Shown: positions 36,759-48,866, counted from the first letter of the stretch. The stretch: 64,000 nt of DNA from Steromphala cineraria (GCA_916613615.1 OU744734.1:36338801-36402800); one strand, 5' to 3'. Notes: a model not told the origin generated them from the sequence alone. A program made the numbers and translations.

Positions 36759-38398
36759 GGCGAGACCAAATTAATTAGTTGATTTACGGATCCGCCGACT
36801 ACGATTTTGGCAAATTCCAAAAATAAAAAATGTTTATTTGAACCCCGCTCAATAAAAAATGTTGCATTGCTGCTGGAAAAAATTCTAAAATATTACGAAA
36901 ATATGAACAATAAAAGGGAGACTGCCAAAAGTACTCGCTCGAGAAAGTGTGTTACCCATTATCATTGTTTAATGTTACAAATTTCCTGCCCTTCTTCGTA
37001 ATTTATCAAAGTTTAAACACATCGTCGTCAAAGATACAATCTCGAAAGCACGTTGTTTTCCCCAAACCGGTGTTTCAGAAGTTAGTTACTGGTTTGTTTT
37101 CATTCCAAATTACGAAGGTAAATTTTGATTAAATAAAATTATAAGCGTAACGAAATATAAATATTCAAATACGATGGACTTAAATAGAACCAAAGAACGG
37201 CTACCATAATTCAAAATATCAATTATATCGCAAAAGATCAAAGAATATGCAATGAATTTGTCAACTTTATCTGACAGCAGTTACGAAAGGAAACACCGTT
37301 TGAAATTACAATCGTGTTTTCTTGACGACATATAGACATTATAAATATTATTTCGAGCTAAGTATAACATTTTTGATCGTTTTTTCTTCAAGTAATATGT
37401 AAATTAGAAAAATGAATTCATTGCATCTTTGTTGTAAAATAAATCATCAGAAAATTTCATCCAAAAACTTGTTTTATTTAGACATTTAATATCTTATCGG
37501 TAATGTGTTGTCATGAAAATTTTACGACCGCATGTTATTCTGAACATGGCCATTTGACTTTGGCACTTCGTGGTTTTGTTTTCTTGCATCCTTTTGAAAA
37601 ACGATTTAAACTTACGCTTTTAGACATCAAGTTCACAAACTACGGATAATTCTACGATTATATGATACAGTTTTAATAAGACTATTTACAAATTCGTCAA
37701 AATTTAAGTGCATGAAAATTGCTAGCAATGTTGATAATCGGCAGACTAGTTATTTTTCAAGTGGTATAAGGTAAACATTTTTATTTGATTGTTGCAGAAA
37801 TAGTCACAAACAAGGTTTTATTTATAGAATAAGAAAGAGTCTATCTCGAGATTGATTAATATAAACGATCTTTATTTATTTCATTAATTATTGATTTTGT
37901 TGTAAGTGTGATTTTCTAAATAAATTTTATCAGAATACTTCTTATTATATATTCAATCAAATTTATTTTGCAATCAGATTAAAAAACTATAATATTAAGA
38001 TTGATCAGGGCAAAAAATAAAAACAATTTGTTTTGCATGATAGATTTTCAGAATGAGTTATATTATTTTAAATGATAGACTTATAATTTTAAATGTCCCA
38101 TTATTAATTTTTTTTTAGACAAATATATCTATCGATAAAAAATCCTTTTACACAGATAGTACTTACTTCTGCATGCATGATACAATAAAACAAAATCTGT
38201 GTAATGAAAAACAAAACATTAATAAAAATTTAAGATATATATCTGTGTTTTCGCCGGTCTCGTGTTAATCAGTTTTCAGGCAAAACTTTGTCGACACTAC
38301 ACCAAAAAGCTTTTTTTTTATTTTTTTATTTTCCCTCCTGCCTTTAGCCATTTTGACCTCCAGAAATCCGTAAATCAAGTAATTAATTTTGTGTGGCC
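36759..38398. mobile_element. 1640-bp PIF/Harbinger-like DNA element
   Basis: Terminal inverted repeats of about 36 bp start GGCGAGACCAAATTAATTAG at the left. At the right, read inward on the minus strand, they start GGCCACACAAAATTAATTAC, and both continue TTGATTTACGGAT. Both ends are flanked by TTA (36756-36758 and 38399-38401), the trinucleotide target duplication typical of PIF/Harbinger. The interior is richer in CpG than the flanks but has no long frame. A 64-codon frame at 36807-37001 is the longest near the left end. It appears non-autonomous. Confidence 0.65.
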
Positions 38399-38401
38399 TT
38401 A

Positions 38402-39233
38402 ATTCAATATTAAACATCAGGTGTTTCTACCTGTTTCTAATGTTTTATACCTACCTGTTATCTTACCTGAAAATACCTATTGATTAACAGCTACAAAGAA
38501 CTGCAGATACACATGAAACTGCATAGATATTTTGGGTCTTGTTAGTTTCTTAGATCTGGGAGCTGTTCAAGAAAATAATTCAAAACATATTGGTAGACTT
38601 CTTACAACAGATGTGTAGATTAAAGGCTTTCCACTAATGGAGAGGCATTCATCATAAACAACAGAAAACATCTTCAAAATTGTAGATCTTTTGAAGATTT
38701 TTTCTTACCTTTTTCAAGTTTTTTGTTCTGATGTAATCACATTGTATAGAGTCAATAATACCTGTATTTGTACTCATATTTGTATTCCAAATTAATTCAA
38801 TCTCTTTATTGAAAGAAGTATATTTATAAATTGGGATAAAGCGAATGTTTAATCTTTTAACATCACTTATTTTTTTAATTCAGATAAAATACTTGAATGA
38901 AGTAATTCAAAAGCAATGATTGGAAACAGGTTGTTGAGCTCGATTGCATGAATTGCTTGAATTAAAATTATATTGATAGATAATCATCCAAATTGTTGAT
39001 AAATGAATTGTAAATTAGATAAAAAAGACATACTGAACAATAACAGTTTGCATGTAAAACACACATCTGTTGGTAATGAGACATCAAAAATAGCTTGTCT
39101 CTTCTTTTGAACAAGTATAATGGAAGGAATATTTACTGAGATTATGTCTCTGATTATATATTTTAAGTGGTGTTAATTAAAACAAAATGTTACCATAACA
39201 GTTTGCATTTAACATATCTATAAACACTAGTAT
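38402..39233. other. No gene seen
   Basis: AT-rich DNA, nothing recognised. Confidence 0.55.
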
Positions 39234-39597
39234 CAAAGGGGCAGTAGCACGATTTTAGGGGGAATATAAGGTAATGTCAGGAAAGTTAAAGTTAATGGTT
39301 CCAATTGAAAGACAATGTATTTAAACTAAATGAAGCAGTAATAAATCAAATATGTAATGTAAAGTAAAGCCATGCGATTCCTTTTCTTACAAAAAATGAA
39401 TTAAAGGTGTTCACACAAAAATGGCTGCCAATGGATTTTATGTGAATCTTCATACTTTGTCCTCTGACTATGGATGATTGGCTTGTGTAATGAGATTTTT
39501 GTCACTGTCAAAATAGTACATTTAGCATTAACTAATAATTATCAGTAAAAAAATTGAAATATAAAATTATCAAAAAACGTGCTACTGCCCCTTTAAG
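39234..39597 (+). mobile_element. MITE-1 copy
   Basis: Left end CAAAGGGGCAGTAGCACG (TTAA mutated to TCAA) and right end CGTGCTACTGCCCCTTTAA, full-length interior. Together with the inverted copy at 39993 it forms a large inverted repeat. Confidence 0.92.
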
Positions 39598-39992
39598 GAT
39601 GTCAAGAAAAGCTTTTTGAACAAATTGTAAATGATAGAAAAGAAGAGAGAAGATAATTGGTGTTATTTCATGACAATCTTGAAATACTGTACATATTTAA
39701 AAGTATAAACACAAAGGGACGTAAACCATCCATGACATTTTACAACTCTTAACATGTAAAGGGACATTGATAGAAATTATACAAGGGCTCAGTTAAAGTT
39801 AAGCTATTAGTAAATTCAAGGATGATAACTAGGAAATGAAGAATCAACTTTAAATATTTTGTATTTGACATTGTCTTGTTGTTATTTCATTAATAAGATT
39901 AAGTAGAACTCAACACATGAAATGTTTCAAAAGCTATAAAAAAAATAGGGTTTGCTATTAAAGTTATGCATTATTGTTCAATTACATCTGCT

Positions 39993-40358
39993 TTAAAGGG
40001 GCAGTAGCACGTTTTTTGATAATTTTATATTTCAAAATATTCACCGATAATTGTATGTTAATGCTAAATGTATTATTATGACAGTGTCAAAAATCTCATT
40101 ACACAAGCCAATCATCCATAGTCAGAGGACAAAGTATGAAGATTTACATAAAATCCATTGGCGGCCATTTTATGTGAACACCTTTCATTCATTTTGTGTG
40201 AGAAAAGGGAATCGCATGGTTAAACTTTACATTATATATTTGAATTATTACTGTTCCATTTGGTTTAAATACATTGTCTTTCAATTGGAACCATTCATTT
40301 TCATTTTCTTGACATCACCTAATATTCCCCCTAAAAACGTGCTACTGCCCCTTTAAAC
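39993..40358 (-). mobile_element. MITE-1 copy
   Basis: Complete copy in reverse orientation, TTAAAGGGGCAGTAGCACG to CGTGCTACTGCCCCTTTAA. The 101-codon plus frame within is part of the repeat and has a counterpart in the copy at 25657. Confidence 0.92.
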
Positions 40359-40442
40359 CATGATAACAAATGATATGGGTCCGTGAACATTTTGTTATGG
40401 TTTGAATGAAACCAGTTTTACACCTATGGGCTTTCTGTTTCT

Positions 40443-41110
40443 CAATTGTGTGCTTATACCATTGGGATTTAATGTTTTCATGTGTGTCAAAGATAAATAA
40501 TAGAACCTCTAAGTATGTTTAGTATATTAAGAATTTTTGTTATCATTAACTCTAGCATTCCTTTAAGTTTTTAATAATAATCATCATATTAACTGGTTAT
40601 ATCTATTGAAAAGCGATTCTTAATTGTGTGTGATATTGGAACTTGAGAAGGATGTTTCATGTGTGTCAAAGATAAATAGTAGAACCTCTAAGTATGTTTA
40701 GTATATAAAGAATTTTTGTTATCATTAACTCTAGTATGCCTTTAAATTTTTAATAATAATCATCATATTAACTGGTCATATCTGTTGAAAATCGAATCCT
40801 AATTGTGTGTGGTATTGGAATTTGAGAAGGATGTGTTAATTATAAATAGTAGAACCTCTTTGTATTTTTAGTGTATGATGAATCATTTATTTACTTTAGT
40901 ATGTCTTTACAATTTCAATAATGATCATGATATTAATTTGTCATATGTTTTGACAATAGATTCCTAATTGTGTGTGGTATTGGAATTCAAGAAAGCTATT
41001 TCCATGTGTAAATAGTAGAACCTCAAAATATGTTTACGAATCCTTCATTTACTAGTATGTCTTTACGATTTCAATAATGATCATCATAAAGACATGTTTT
41101 AACAATAATA
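40443..41110. repeat. About 170-185-bp tandem repeat, 4 copies
   Basis: Units contain AATTGTGTGTGGTATTGGAA, CATGTGTGTCAAAGATAAAT, AGTAGAACCTCTAAGTATGT, and TTTAATAATAATCATCATAT. The last two are shorter and more diverged. Confidence 0.9.
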
Positions 41111-41185
41111 TGTAAACATCCCAAAAATACATATAACAATCAAAACATCAATTTAAAATCAAAATTAATAAATAAACACCCTTAC

Positions 41186-41224
41186 CTTGCCAGGCACTAG
41201 CCAAAAGTAAAATCCATTTCCTCG
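41186..41224 (-). other. Candidate 39-nt internal exon
   Basis: On the minus strand, TTTTGTTTTTCAG at the 5' side and AAG/GTAAGG at the 3' side are textbook acceptor and donor sequences enclosing 39 nt. Two of three frames are open, one reading RGNGFYFWLVPGK and one RKWILLLASAWQ. The frame and whether it is coding are unknown. No further exons were recognised downstream. Confidence 0.35.
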
Positions 41225-41239
41225 CTGAAAAACAAAATA

Positions 41240-41440
41240 AATGTTTTCTTTCGTATCCAGCGGAATCAATGACTATGAGGCAAATCGTATCCTTACATTC
41301 GAGTGAAAGCGAGAGCACTGTCTATTTCCCTTCTGCAGAGCTGAGTCTTACGATCTCTGTGGTAGTAGCTTCTACTACTGTTTGAAGATCTCTCTCGTCT
41401 GCGGCCATTCAGTTTCGGGACGGCCCATTATGTGGGAGGG
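41240..41440 (-). promoter_or_regulatory. Candidate gene start, minus strand
   Basis: A short CpG-containing GC-rich patch in an AT-rich landscape. On the minus strand it contains ATGs in good context (CTGAATGGCC near 41407), donor-like sites at ATC/GTAAGA and AAT/GTAAGG, and then the 39-nt candidate exon. The first ATG opens a 28-codon frame, MAADERDLQTVVEATTTEIV onward. A first exon plus promoter of an unknown gene is the simplest reading. Confidence 0.35.
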
Positions 41441-44263
41441 GAGCTGGGGGATGATCTAAGTCACTCAGTCCACTTGTTGGACCAGTTCATCTTGAATTTG
41501 TAGTGGTGTAATCAAGTATCTGATGAAAGGTTGAATAATCTTGTATAACTGTTATTATTTCTTCCCTTTGTTATCAAGGGTTTTATGAACAGTGAGTTAG
41601 GATGTTTTGCAGATGATTCTGAGTGTGGATGGATGGAGATTGTTGTATTAATTTGTTTTATTTTGATTAACTTTTTAGGTGTAACAAACTTGAAAGGTGA
41701 AATAATTCTGTATTATTAAGATTATTATCTTTCTTGACCTTTAACTTCTTAAAAAAGGTGTTACCCAAAAAGGCAGCATTTTATTTGTTCATAGTTCCAT
41801 TAGAAACATTTGTTTATGAAAAAGTAGTTTTTGATAGGGTAAAACCTCATTACTCAAATCAATAATCCACATTCATAGAATAAGGTGACACATTTATATA
41901 TCAAGCATACTGCTTTCAGCCATTTAAGTGTTAACACCTTAATGTTAATAATTTGAGTTAATTAATTGGATTTACATAGTAACAAACCAAACATAGTATG
42001 ACTTCTGATCTTAAAAGTTGAAAGTCAAATAAGAACAATATTTATGGATGACAACTTCTTTATTCATAAATCCATTTATATTGTCCCTATCAATGTATGT
42101 TTGTTTCAAACATACCTCTACTTATCATAACTAACAGTTTTTTGTATTAAAGCTAAAATTTGATTCCATTTTCTTGATCATTTGATTTCCCAAAGCATAT
42201 ATATATGCAACAGAGTCTCTAAGGAACAATAGAATTCTCATTGATAATCCTATACAGGTATGGGATAGTGCTGAAATTTTGTTTCAATTTTGCTGTAGTT
42301 TGGTTTTAATTTTCAGGAATAATGAAAATGAATCCTTAAAATTTTCACCGTAATATTTGTTTATTTTGTTTAAAAGGTGTAATGTCACGCAAGTGTTGTG
42401 CAATATCCGGTTTGCGTCTCTAAACTCATGTTCTGCACACAATGTGCACTCTCCGAGTTTAAGATGATTTAAAAGTCCAGAATTGCTATTGCACTTTGTT
42501 TTAATTTTGAAGAAGTTATAATGAATAAACATACACATTGGCTATGGCAGTTCTTATTCTTGTAAAAGGAGTTTCAATGATAAATCTATTAACAGATTAA
42601 GTTACAGTTCTAATACTTATTTTTTTATTTGACAATCAGCTATTTGCAGGGACAATGTGACAAATAAGTGAGCTTCGAGCAAAATTTCTTTAAAATCAAT
42701 TATTTATTTGATTAAATAATATTTCAAATATATATTCATTTAAAACATTGGAAACTGAGTATGCTGCTCAAGATTGTAACATTTTTCTATTTGTGATCAC
42801 ACAATCTGAAATAGTGCAAATTATATTTTTTTAAATCAAATTTACACTTTTAGGCAAGACTGCTCAAATTGAGCTGCCAAAGCAAACTTAAAACATGTTT
42901 TAAGTAAAGAAATGGATTTAGCAAAATGAATTTTAATCTTACCAATTAAAGAAAAAATTTATAACAGGAGGTACGTTGTGTAAAAATTGCAGCATTTTTT
43001 CATGAATAATTTCTTCTATGTAATTACACTTGTGACGTCAGCCTATTGTTCTCCCACTCCATTGTTTTTCAGTAATGGAGCGTTGTATTTCACAACAAGA
43101 TTTTCACTTGAAATTTCAATTTTTTAAATATTTTAAGTTGTGTTTTTGAACAGGCATTAGGTTGAGTGTAAGTTAAGTTGGTTAATATCCTCATTACTCT
43201 CCATACCCTTTGGTTCCATTATTGTTTGGTATAGAGAGTTACTCGGACACTAACCTATATATAACACTTTACCCTCAGATTAATAAATTGGGCAAAAACT
43301 GTTATTGATTTGAAAGAAATTGAAGAATTTCCCAATAATGTGCTAATGCCTCTTTAAACAAGAATGTAGTGCCTACAACTAATATTTTTACATTCAGTAT
43401 CTCTGAGAGAGTTCGAACATTAAACCCTGATATTGTATTCTAAATTAGTTCAATTTCCTTCTTGATGGAGTATTTATTCAGAATCTACATTATCATAGAT
43501 TTAGCTTCCTCATTCGACTAGACAGCTAACATCGCTAGCCATAATCAGATCAATTAAGGATTTATAAATTGGTGGAGTTTTAGTCTAACTCTGACCTGTT
43601 TTCTGTATTTTTGTCAGGGCAAATAGCCTGAAGGCCAACTCCTAATGAATTTCTTATGTAAAATGTTAAGAAGGCTGATGTCAACACTAAATTATTTATA
43701 TAGTTTGACGCAGAATTTTATATTGTCTCTTCTCACCTCCTTAGCCTATTGACTGACATCTGAACTGTAGCTCAAAAGATAATTATGACAATAATTGTTT
43801 ATTGATATATAAGAGATTATCTTGTAAATGATAGCTTATGGATCGTCTTATCTTCATGCCATCTCCCAATTAGCTGTATATCATTATTTATGGAAGATGA
43901 TTGTATTGACGACTATGTACATTATTGATAAGTTATTAGTATTGTTGTTAGATACTCTGGGTTAGTTATTGAGATATTAATTACTCAGCAATATAGAAAT
44001 GACAAGATAAATAATGCAGCGTATATTGCTGTGAATAGATTTTCATATATTCCTCATTTAAATACACACTTCTGAAAATATCCAATATATCGAAATATAT
44101 TATAAAATAAACAATTTCATTTACGATTGTATTAATACACAACCAAATGAAACATGATTTTGCAAAAGTTCGTAACATTTGGAAGATGGTTTCTGAAAAA
44201 TAGCTAAAATGTACAGGTTGTTTGAGAAGCATAATAGAAGTTGGAGTATCAAGAAGAGAAAGA
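41441..44263. other. No gene seen; two element relics
   Basis: AT-rich DNA. 42031-42068 repeats the AATATTTATGGATGACAACT tail of the 82-bp element at 3588 but stops before its hairpin. 43335-43357 (AATGTGCTAATGCCTCTTTA) is a decayed MITE-1 right end. Confidence 0.5.
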
Positions 44264-44340
44264 GTTTTATGGATTGTCAACTTCTTTATTGTAGAATGTA
44301 GAGACGTTTCGGTATAGATTCTTTTACCATTTTCAAGCTT
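44264..44340 (-). repeat. Second copy of the 82-bp hairpin element
   Basis: The minus strand reads GCTTGAAAATGG, loop AGAATC, ATACCGAAACGTC, then AATAAAGAAGTTGAC. The stem differs in sequence from the copy at 3588 yet still pairs in large part (GGTA with TACC against CGATAC with GTATCG). No clear target duplication was found. Confidence 0.55.
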
Positions 44341-44385
44341 TGGGAAAATGGGAGTACAGCAATTTATACTTTTGGACATGATGAT

Positions 44386-44420
44386 GAGATAACAATAACA
44401 ATAACAGTAACAACAATATA
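44386..44420. repeat. AACAAT-type microsatellite
   Basis: GATAACAATAACAATAACAG and following imperfect repeats. Confidence 0.75.
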
Positions 44421-44489
44421 AGGATGCAATTGTTATCTTCTGTCCGTTTGTCCATCCATCCGTCCAACCGTCCGTAAACTTTGTGCTTT

Positions 44490-44855
44490 TTCGACTTCTT
44501 CTCCAGAAGCATAAGCCTAGAAAGCTGAAACTTTGTGTACATACTCCTTGACTAGTGAGGATTACAAATTGTAGCTTTGGTGGCCCTGTGATCCTAATAA
44601 GGGCCACAGGGGCCACACCCTAAAAATATATTTTTATCTTCTTCTCCAGAAGCATAAGGCCTAGAAAGCTGAAACTTTGTGTACATTCTCCTTGGCTGGT
44701 GAGGATTAAAAATTGTAGCGTTGGAAACCTATTTTCATCTTCTTCTCCAGAAGTATAAGGCCTAGAAAACTGCAACTTATCGCCTATATACTTAATTTTA
44801 GGATTGGTGACCCTGTGGCCCCTACAAAGGGGCAACAACACTGGCCACACTCTAC
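44490..44855. repeat. Three-unit repeat, CTTCTTCTCCAGAAGCATAA
   Basis: CTTCTCCAGAAG occurs at about 44499, 44640 and 44742, each followed by TAAGGCCTAGAAAGCTGAAA and then CTTTGTGTACAT in the first two. Minus-strand frames of 211 codons (43981-44616) and 76 codons (44620-44850) overlap it, with related peptides from related units, so they are treated as repeat-derived. Confidence 0.75.
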
Positions 44856-45378
44856 AGCATAATTGAATATGAAGCCTGATGAGCTACAGAGCCAATGGCT
44901 CTATTTTTTATTTATTATCATCATAAGTTTCATATATGTCTAATCTTCTACAGGGCAAATGGCTGTTTTTCACACAACATATATACAACAATTCTTGAAT
45001 CGTGTTTTTTTCTCGTATTGCATTCTTCCTATGATGTACATGTCACATTTATCTTATAAGAAGTTTCAATATTGCCTAGACATCTACAAAGATAATTGTT
45101 TTTTTATTGATTCAACAATACTTCATATGCAAGTTTTTCTTGCATGTCACAGTTAATAGCTTCTCGTTATTTGTATTTTATCTACAACTGGTACTTGAAG
45201 TTTTTTCTCTGTCTAGTTATCTATATTCTGTGTAGTCGGTCTCATTAGTGCTACTAAGGCCTATAAATTTGCTTTGAATTCATATTTGTTTGTACATTAA
45301 ATTGTTTATCTTTTTTAGCCTTGATTGTTGCACGAGCAAGGAAGCTATATACACTACTCACAAATGTAGTGACATATT

Positions 45379-45618
45379 TGGGTCAGGATAGCGCAGTGCA
45401 TGGTTAGGACATTGAAGCTTCCGATCAGGAGGTCCGTGGTTCAAATCCCGTCAGGGGCTCGGCAACTTTGCAGTAGGATCTGTTCTACGGTTTGGGTACA
45501 ATGCTACACTCAATTTCATCGCAGTACCACCAATGGTTAGCTAGTTCAAGCCAATGCCTGCAGGTTTTACTTCAATGCATAGCCACAAAGGTGTTCCGGG
45601 CTTTCTCCCTGCAAAATT
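45379..45618 (+). mobile_element. SINE family A, 3'-truncated
   Basis: GGATAGCGCAGTGCATGGTTAG head, B box GGTTCAAATCC at 45438-45448, then GCAACTTTGCAGTAGGATCT, GCAGTACCACCAATGGTTAG and GGGCTTTCTCCCTGCAA, where family similarity stops. Confidence 0.88.
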
Positions 45619-46794
45619 TTGCACACATCCAATTTACATTTACCATATTCAATGTAATAAGCGCCTATTTCCAATAAGCGCCCCCAAAGGGTTTTGTAAT
45701 TATAGGTCTAATAACCGCCCATGTACCAGTGGTACTAAAATTATAAATTCAACGTATTTGCTTTGTTTCATGAGAAATTAAAGGTTACAATAGCAGCAAT
45801 ATGTGTTACTTTCTACTCAATAATGTGTAAGTATGTTTTGAACGTCTGTATCAGTTGTCAAAGACAATCTAAACACAGTTCCATTTGAGTAGTCTTTATT
45901 TTTTGGTTGTCATTCACACCACTTTAAGCCCACCCAAGTCAATTTTTTTAACCGCCCTGGGCGCTTACTACATTGAATACAGTATACTAGATACATTTGC
46001 AAACTTAAACCTCTATTCTATTCTTCTGTCTTCCTAAGATAATTTTTGTTTAATACATTTTAGTTATTGACACATATGACACTGACGAAGTTTCCTTGCT
46101 TTAAAATATATATCACACTGTTTCAAATTTAAAATATCCCTGGATTCTACCTCTGTTCCAATTTCATTCAAAGAATTCAAAAATAAGAATTAAAATTTAA
46201 CCACAGTGATGCAGCAGGCTAAGCGCCCATTTAAATGAGCTTGTAGCAATAATGTTAAGCATATGTAAAACATGTTTAAAAGCAGCAATATCATCTAGAT
46301 ATGACAATTTATTATTTGGTCATACACAAAATAATACAGGCATATTACGAGGGTGGACATTTGTGACATATGTTTGTCGTGACCATGTCGTGTCACTGTT
46401 AACTTTTACAGTCTCTGTCAAATAAGCATCCCTTTGAGGCTCAACCAGTTTCACATACCTTATTATTCCTTTAGCTAAACACATCAGGGAAATCAAAGTC
46501 GATATTAGTATCTGCAGAAACACACTGGATTTACAATGTGTCATGTGTCAGAACTTCTAGTTATTCCTTGGTGGCGTTGTATTCTGTTTGTAACGTTTAA
46601 ACGTGTTTCTTCTATCAAAAGGGGCATTCTGAGGTCCATAATTATGAATTTGTTTGCATTTAACGAAATATCACTAATAATATGATGCAAAATTTGGCCT
46701 TTTTGCCAGAACAGTTCTTAGTTTGTTTGGTTCTGTCTGGTAACTTTCGAGGTTATTTTCAATTAAACCATTCAAGACGGATTTAAAATTAACC
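45619..46794. other. No gene seen
   Basis: AT-rich DNA. GCGCCTATTTCCAATAAGCG near 45660 and GGGCGCTTACTACATTG near 45960 hint at another short inverted element, not resolved. Confidence 0.45.
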
Positions 46795-46935
46795 TGGTAC
46801 CGAGGGGTTATGGCGAATAAACTTGTGACACTAAACACTGTTGGGTCAAGCCCCTTGCAGGATTCAAACCCACACCCCTTGAGAGCTAAACTGTTTGCAC
46901 TGACAATACTATCAGCTTACAGACTCGCCCACAAC
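46795..46935 (-). repeat. tRNA-like fragment
   Basis: The minus strand contains TGTGGGTTTGAATCCTGCAA, a T-arm with a near-perfect B box (46860-46870), preceded by a decayed D-arm-like segment. Probably another SINE head. A 62-codon plus frame over it is not supported. Confidence 0.4.
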
Positions 46936-47016
46936 AAACTTTACCCAAAATTACATTTTAGATTCAATTTTGATAAAATAAGGACATTTAAGTGCTAATT
47001 TACTAGTTTTTAATTA

Positions 47017-47431
47017 AGGATGGGTATCGTTCCTGATTTCTGTATTGCAATATATCGCGATACAGGAAAGCATATTACAATACATATTGCAATATATTGG
47101 TACTTTTCAAATTCAAGAATTTGCATTCCATCTTGTCTAGTGTGAGTGTTAAAACAATAATCATTGCTCAGCTGTCGTTCATTTTGAAATGGGAGATTTT
47201 TGTTAATCACTATTTATGATCTGTATATATATATTTCAATTTTTACACATCTTCACACTTTTTTGAGAACTTTCAGTAAAATCATCTTTCATTAGGTTGT
47301 GTATTTTTCCAAATCAAGAATGAAATTGCTTATTTTACAAGGTTCATTAATTGGTTAATTTTAAGTACCGATTCGTATCACGTTTTTCTTGTATTGCAAT
47401 ATACCAATATATCAATAATACTGAGCATCCT
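47017..47431. mobile_element. TIR element with AGGATG ends
   Basis: Left end AGGATGGGTATCGTTCCTGA and right end, inverted, AGGATGCTCAGTATTATTGA, each followed by GTATTGCAATATA on the inner side. The same left end occurs at 2393. About 415 bp, non-coding. Class uncertain, and no clear target duplication. Confidence 0.45.
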
Positions 47432-47461
47432 AATGATTAATTACTACTAGTTGTATAAGTT

Positions 47462-47975
47462 GGGGTACGGGTTAGCTCAGTCGGCAAGAGCGCCGGTCTC
47501 ACGTTGCTGAGGTCCGGGGTTCGAATCCCATCCAGGCCAAGGTGTAAAAACCTAGAGTTCACCTCTGTTAGAACTCTATAAGTGTCACCCTGGAGCCCTA
47601 GAGTGTAGTGCAACAAAAACTGCGCACTAAAAAAGATCCCACGAATTCATGTCAGTGGCTGAATGTTGGATACATGAACACGTGCATACACCAAGCTGTC
47701 GGTTATCAGCGTTCAGCAGTGTTGGACAAACTGCTGTGACTATCTGTCTCAGTTCACCCTGCTGTGAATGGGTACCCTGTAAGGCATAGAATGATCCCTT
47801 ACCTGGACGCCATGCACATATGTGGATGCCGGTTGAATACTCCCCAGGGAGTTGAATTGGAAAAATGATCGGACGGTGAAAGAATGCCACTGACCAGGGG
47901 AAAGAATGTAGGCGCCTTGAGGAATCACGAGTGGTTGAAAATGTGTGTTATATAAATATCCATATAATAAAAATC
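47462..47975 (+). mobile_element. Long tRNA-headed SINE, family C
   Basis: The head GGGTTAGCTCAGTCGGCAAG contains a canonical A box (47473-47484), and GGTTCGAATCC (47518-47528) is a perfect B box 33 nt later. A long body follows, including CTCAGTTCACCCTGCTGTG and ATGGGTACC, also present in the SINE at 51484, and a weak A-rich tail ends it. The 87-codon minus frame 47627-47890 lies wholly inside. Confidence 0.85.
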
Positions 47976-48600
47976 CTTTTAACTTTGAAATAAACTTAAT
48001 GTTATTGCTAAAACTTGTAGTACTTTATTTTCTCTTTTATTCTTCACAAAATGCTTTAAGTGTTTAATACTTAATCTTTTTTGTCAATACTAAAGTTTCA
48101 TAGTTGATCTTATTCTCTCCTTTTCTGAAATTATTTATTCATTCCTGAGACAGCCATGAGTAATGTCTCTGACATTTAGGAAAGCTATTTGATTTATGGT
48201 ACATCATTGTTTTCAAAACCTTTGATATTTGCAATGTGATAGGCTCAAGCTTACTATAGAATTTCATCAGAAGGGTTTAAATTTCAAACAATTTCTTATG
48301 ATAAAGACAAGATATTTTTCACCAACTAGTCACGATTTCTCATTATAAAAAACAATTCCATGTAATCTTAACAACATGACATTTAATGACATATCAAATG
48401 TGTTTTTTAATGGTGTTTCCATGATTTACTTACTTACTTTATTTACAAGATATATAGAAATATAGCCTCCAGTCATTGAATTCTTTGCTTTGCTTTGTCA
48501 ACATTTGAATTTTTTGTTGGGTTCAAAGATAAAAAAACTGTTTTGTAATCAGTTAGGACCGACTTTCACTCACATGTACCATTTGATGATAAAATTTCTT
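47976..48600. other. No gene seen
   Basis: AT-rich DNA before the LINE tail. Possibly further 5' LINE remnants too diverged to read. Confidence 0.45.
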
Positions 48601-48621
48601 TGGTATTATATTTGGTAGAGG

Positions 48622-48747
48622 TCATTTGCTTATATGGCCCCAACTCTGTGGAATGACTTACCCCTTGATATTAAGACATGTCAATCTTTGACAAGCTTCA
48701 AAAGTTCTTTGAAAACATATCTGTTTAAAAAATTCTACAATCTTTAA
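48622..48747 (+). pseudogene. LINE reverse transcriptase C-terminus (CR1/L2-like)
   Basis: Forty-one codons and a stop that read SFAYMAPTLWNDLPLDIKTC then QSLTSFKSSLKTYLFKKFYN and L. APxLWNxLP...S...FKxxLKTxLF is the characteristic end of CR1/L2/Jockey-group LINE ORF2 proteins. A TAG two codons upstream closes the frame, so the copy is 5'-truncated or degraded. It is followed by the LINE 3' UTR. Only the end of the protein is present, with no RT motifs. Confidence 0.85.
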
Positions 48748-48861
48748 TTTGAACCAGTGAAGCATTTCTACTGCAGTGTTTTTTAATCCATGTAGCGCTA
48801 TGAGCAGGCACTGAGTGCCTGGAGTTGGGCGCTTTATAAATTTACTTTATTATTATTATAT
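48748..48861 (+). mobile_element. LINE 3' UTR with terminal hairpin
   Basis: Contains GTAGCGCTATGAG, the near-perfect hairpin CAGGCACTGAGTGCCTG, GGGCGCTTTATAAAT and a terminal TTATTATTATTAT run. A short 3' stem-loop followed by a simple repeat is how CR1/L2-type LINEs end. The tail stops about 6 bp before the candidate exon at 48867. Confidence 0.85.
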
Positions 48862-48866
48862 TGTGA

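Noticed and set aside
43981..44616. 211-codon minus-strand frame, second longest in the window
   Set aside because: It crosses a microsatellite, the hairpin element and the CTTCTCCAGAAG repeat. Its N-terminal peptide has a counterpart in the adjacent repeat unit, and the remainder is AT-driven, so it is repeat-derived.
47627..47890. 87-codon minus frame
   Set aside because: Contained in the body of a tRNA-headed SINE.
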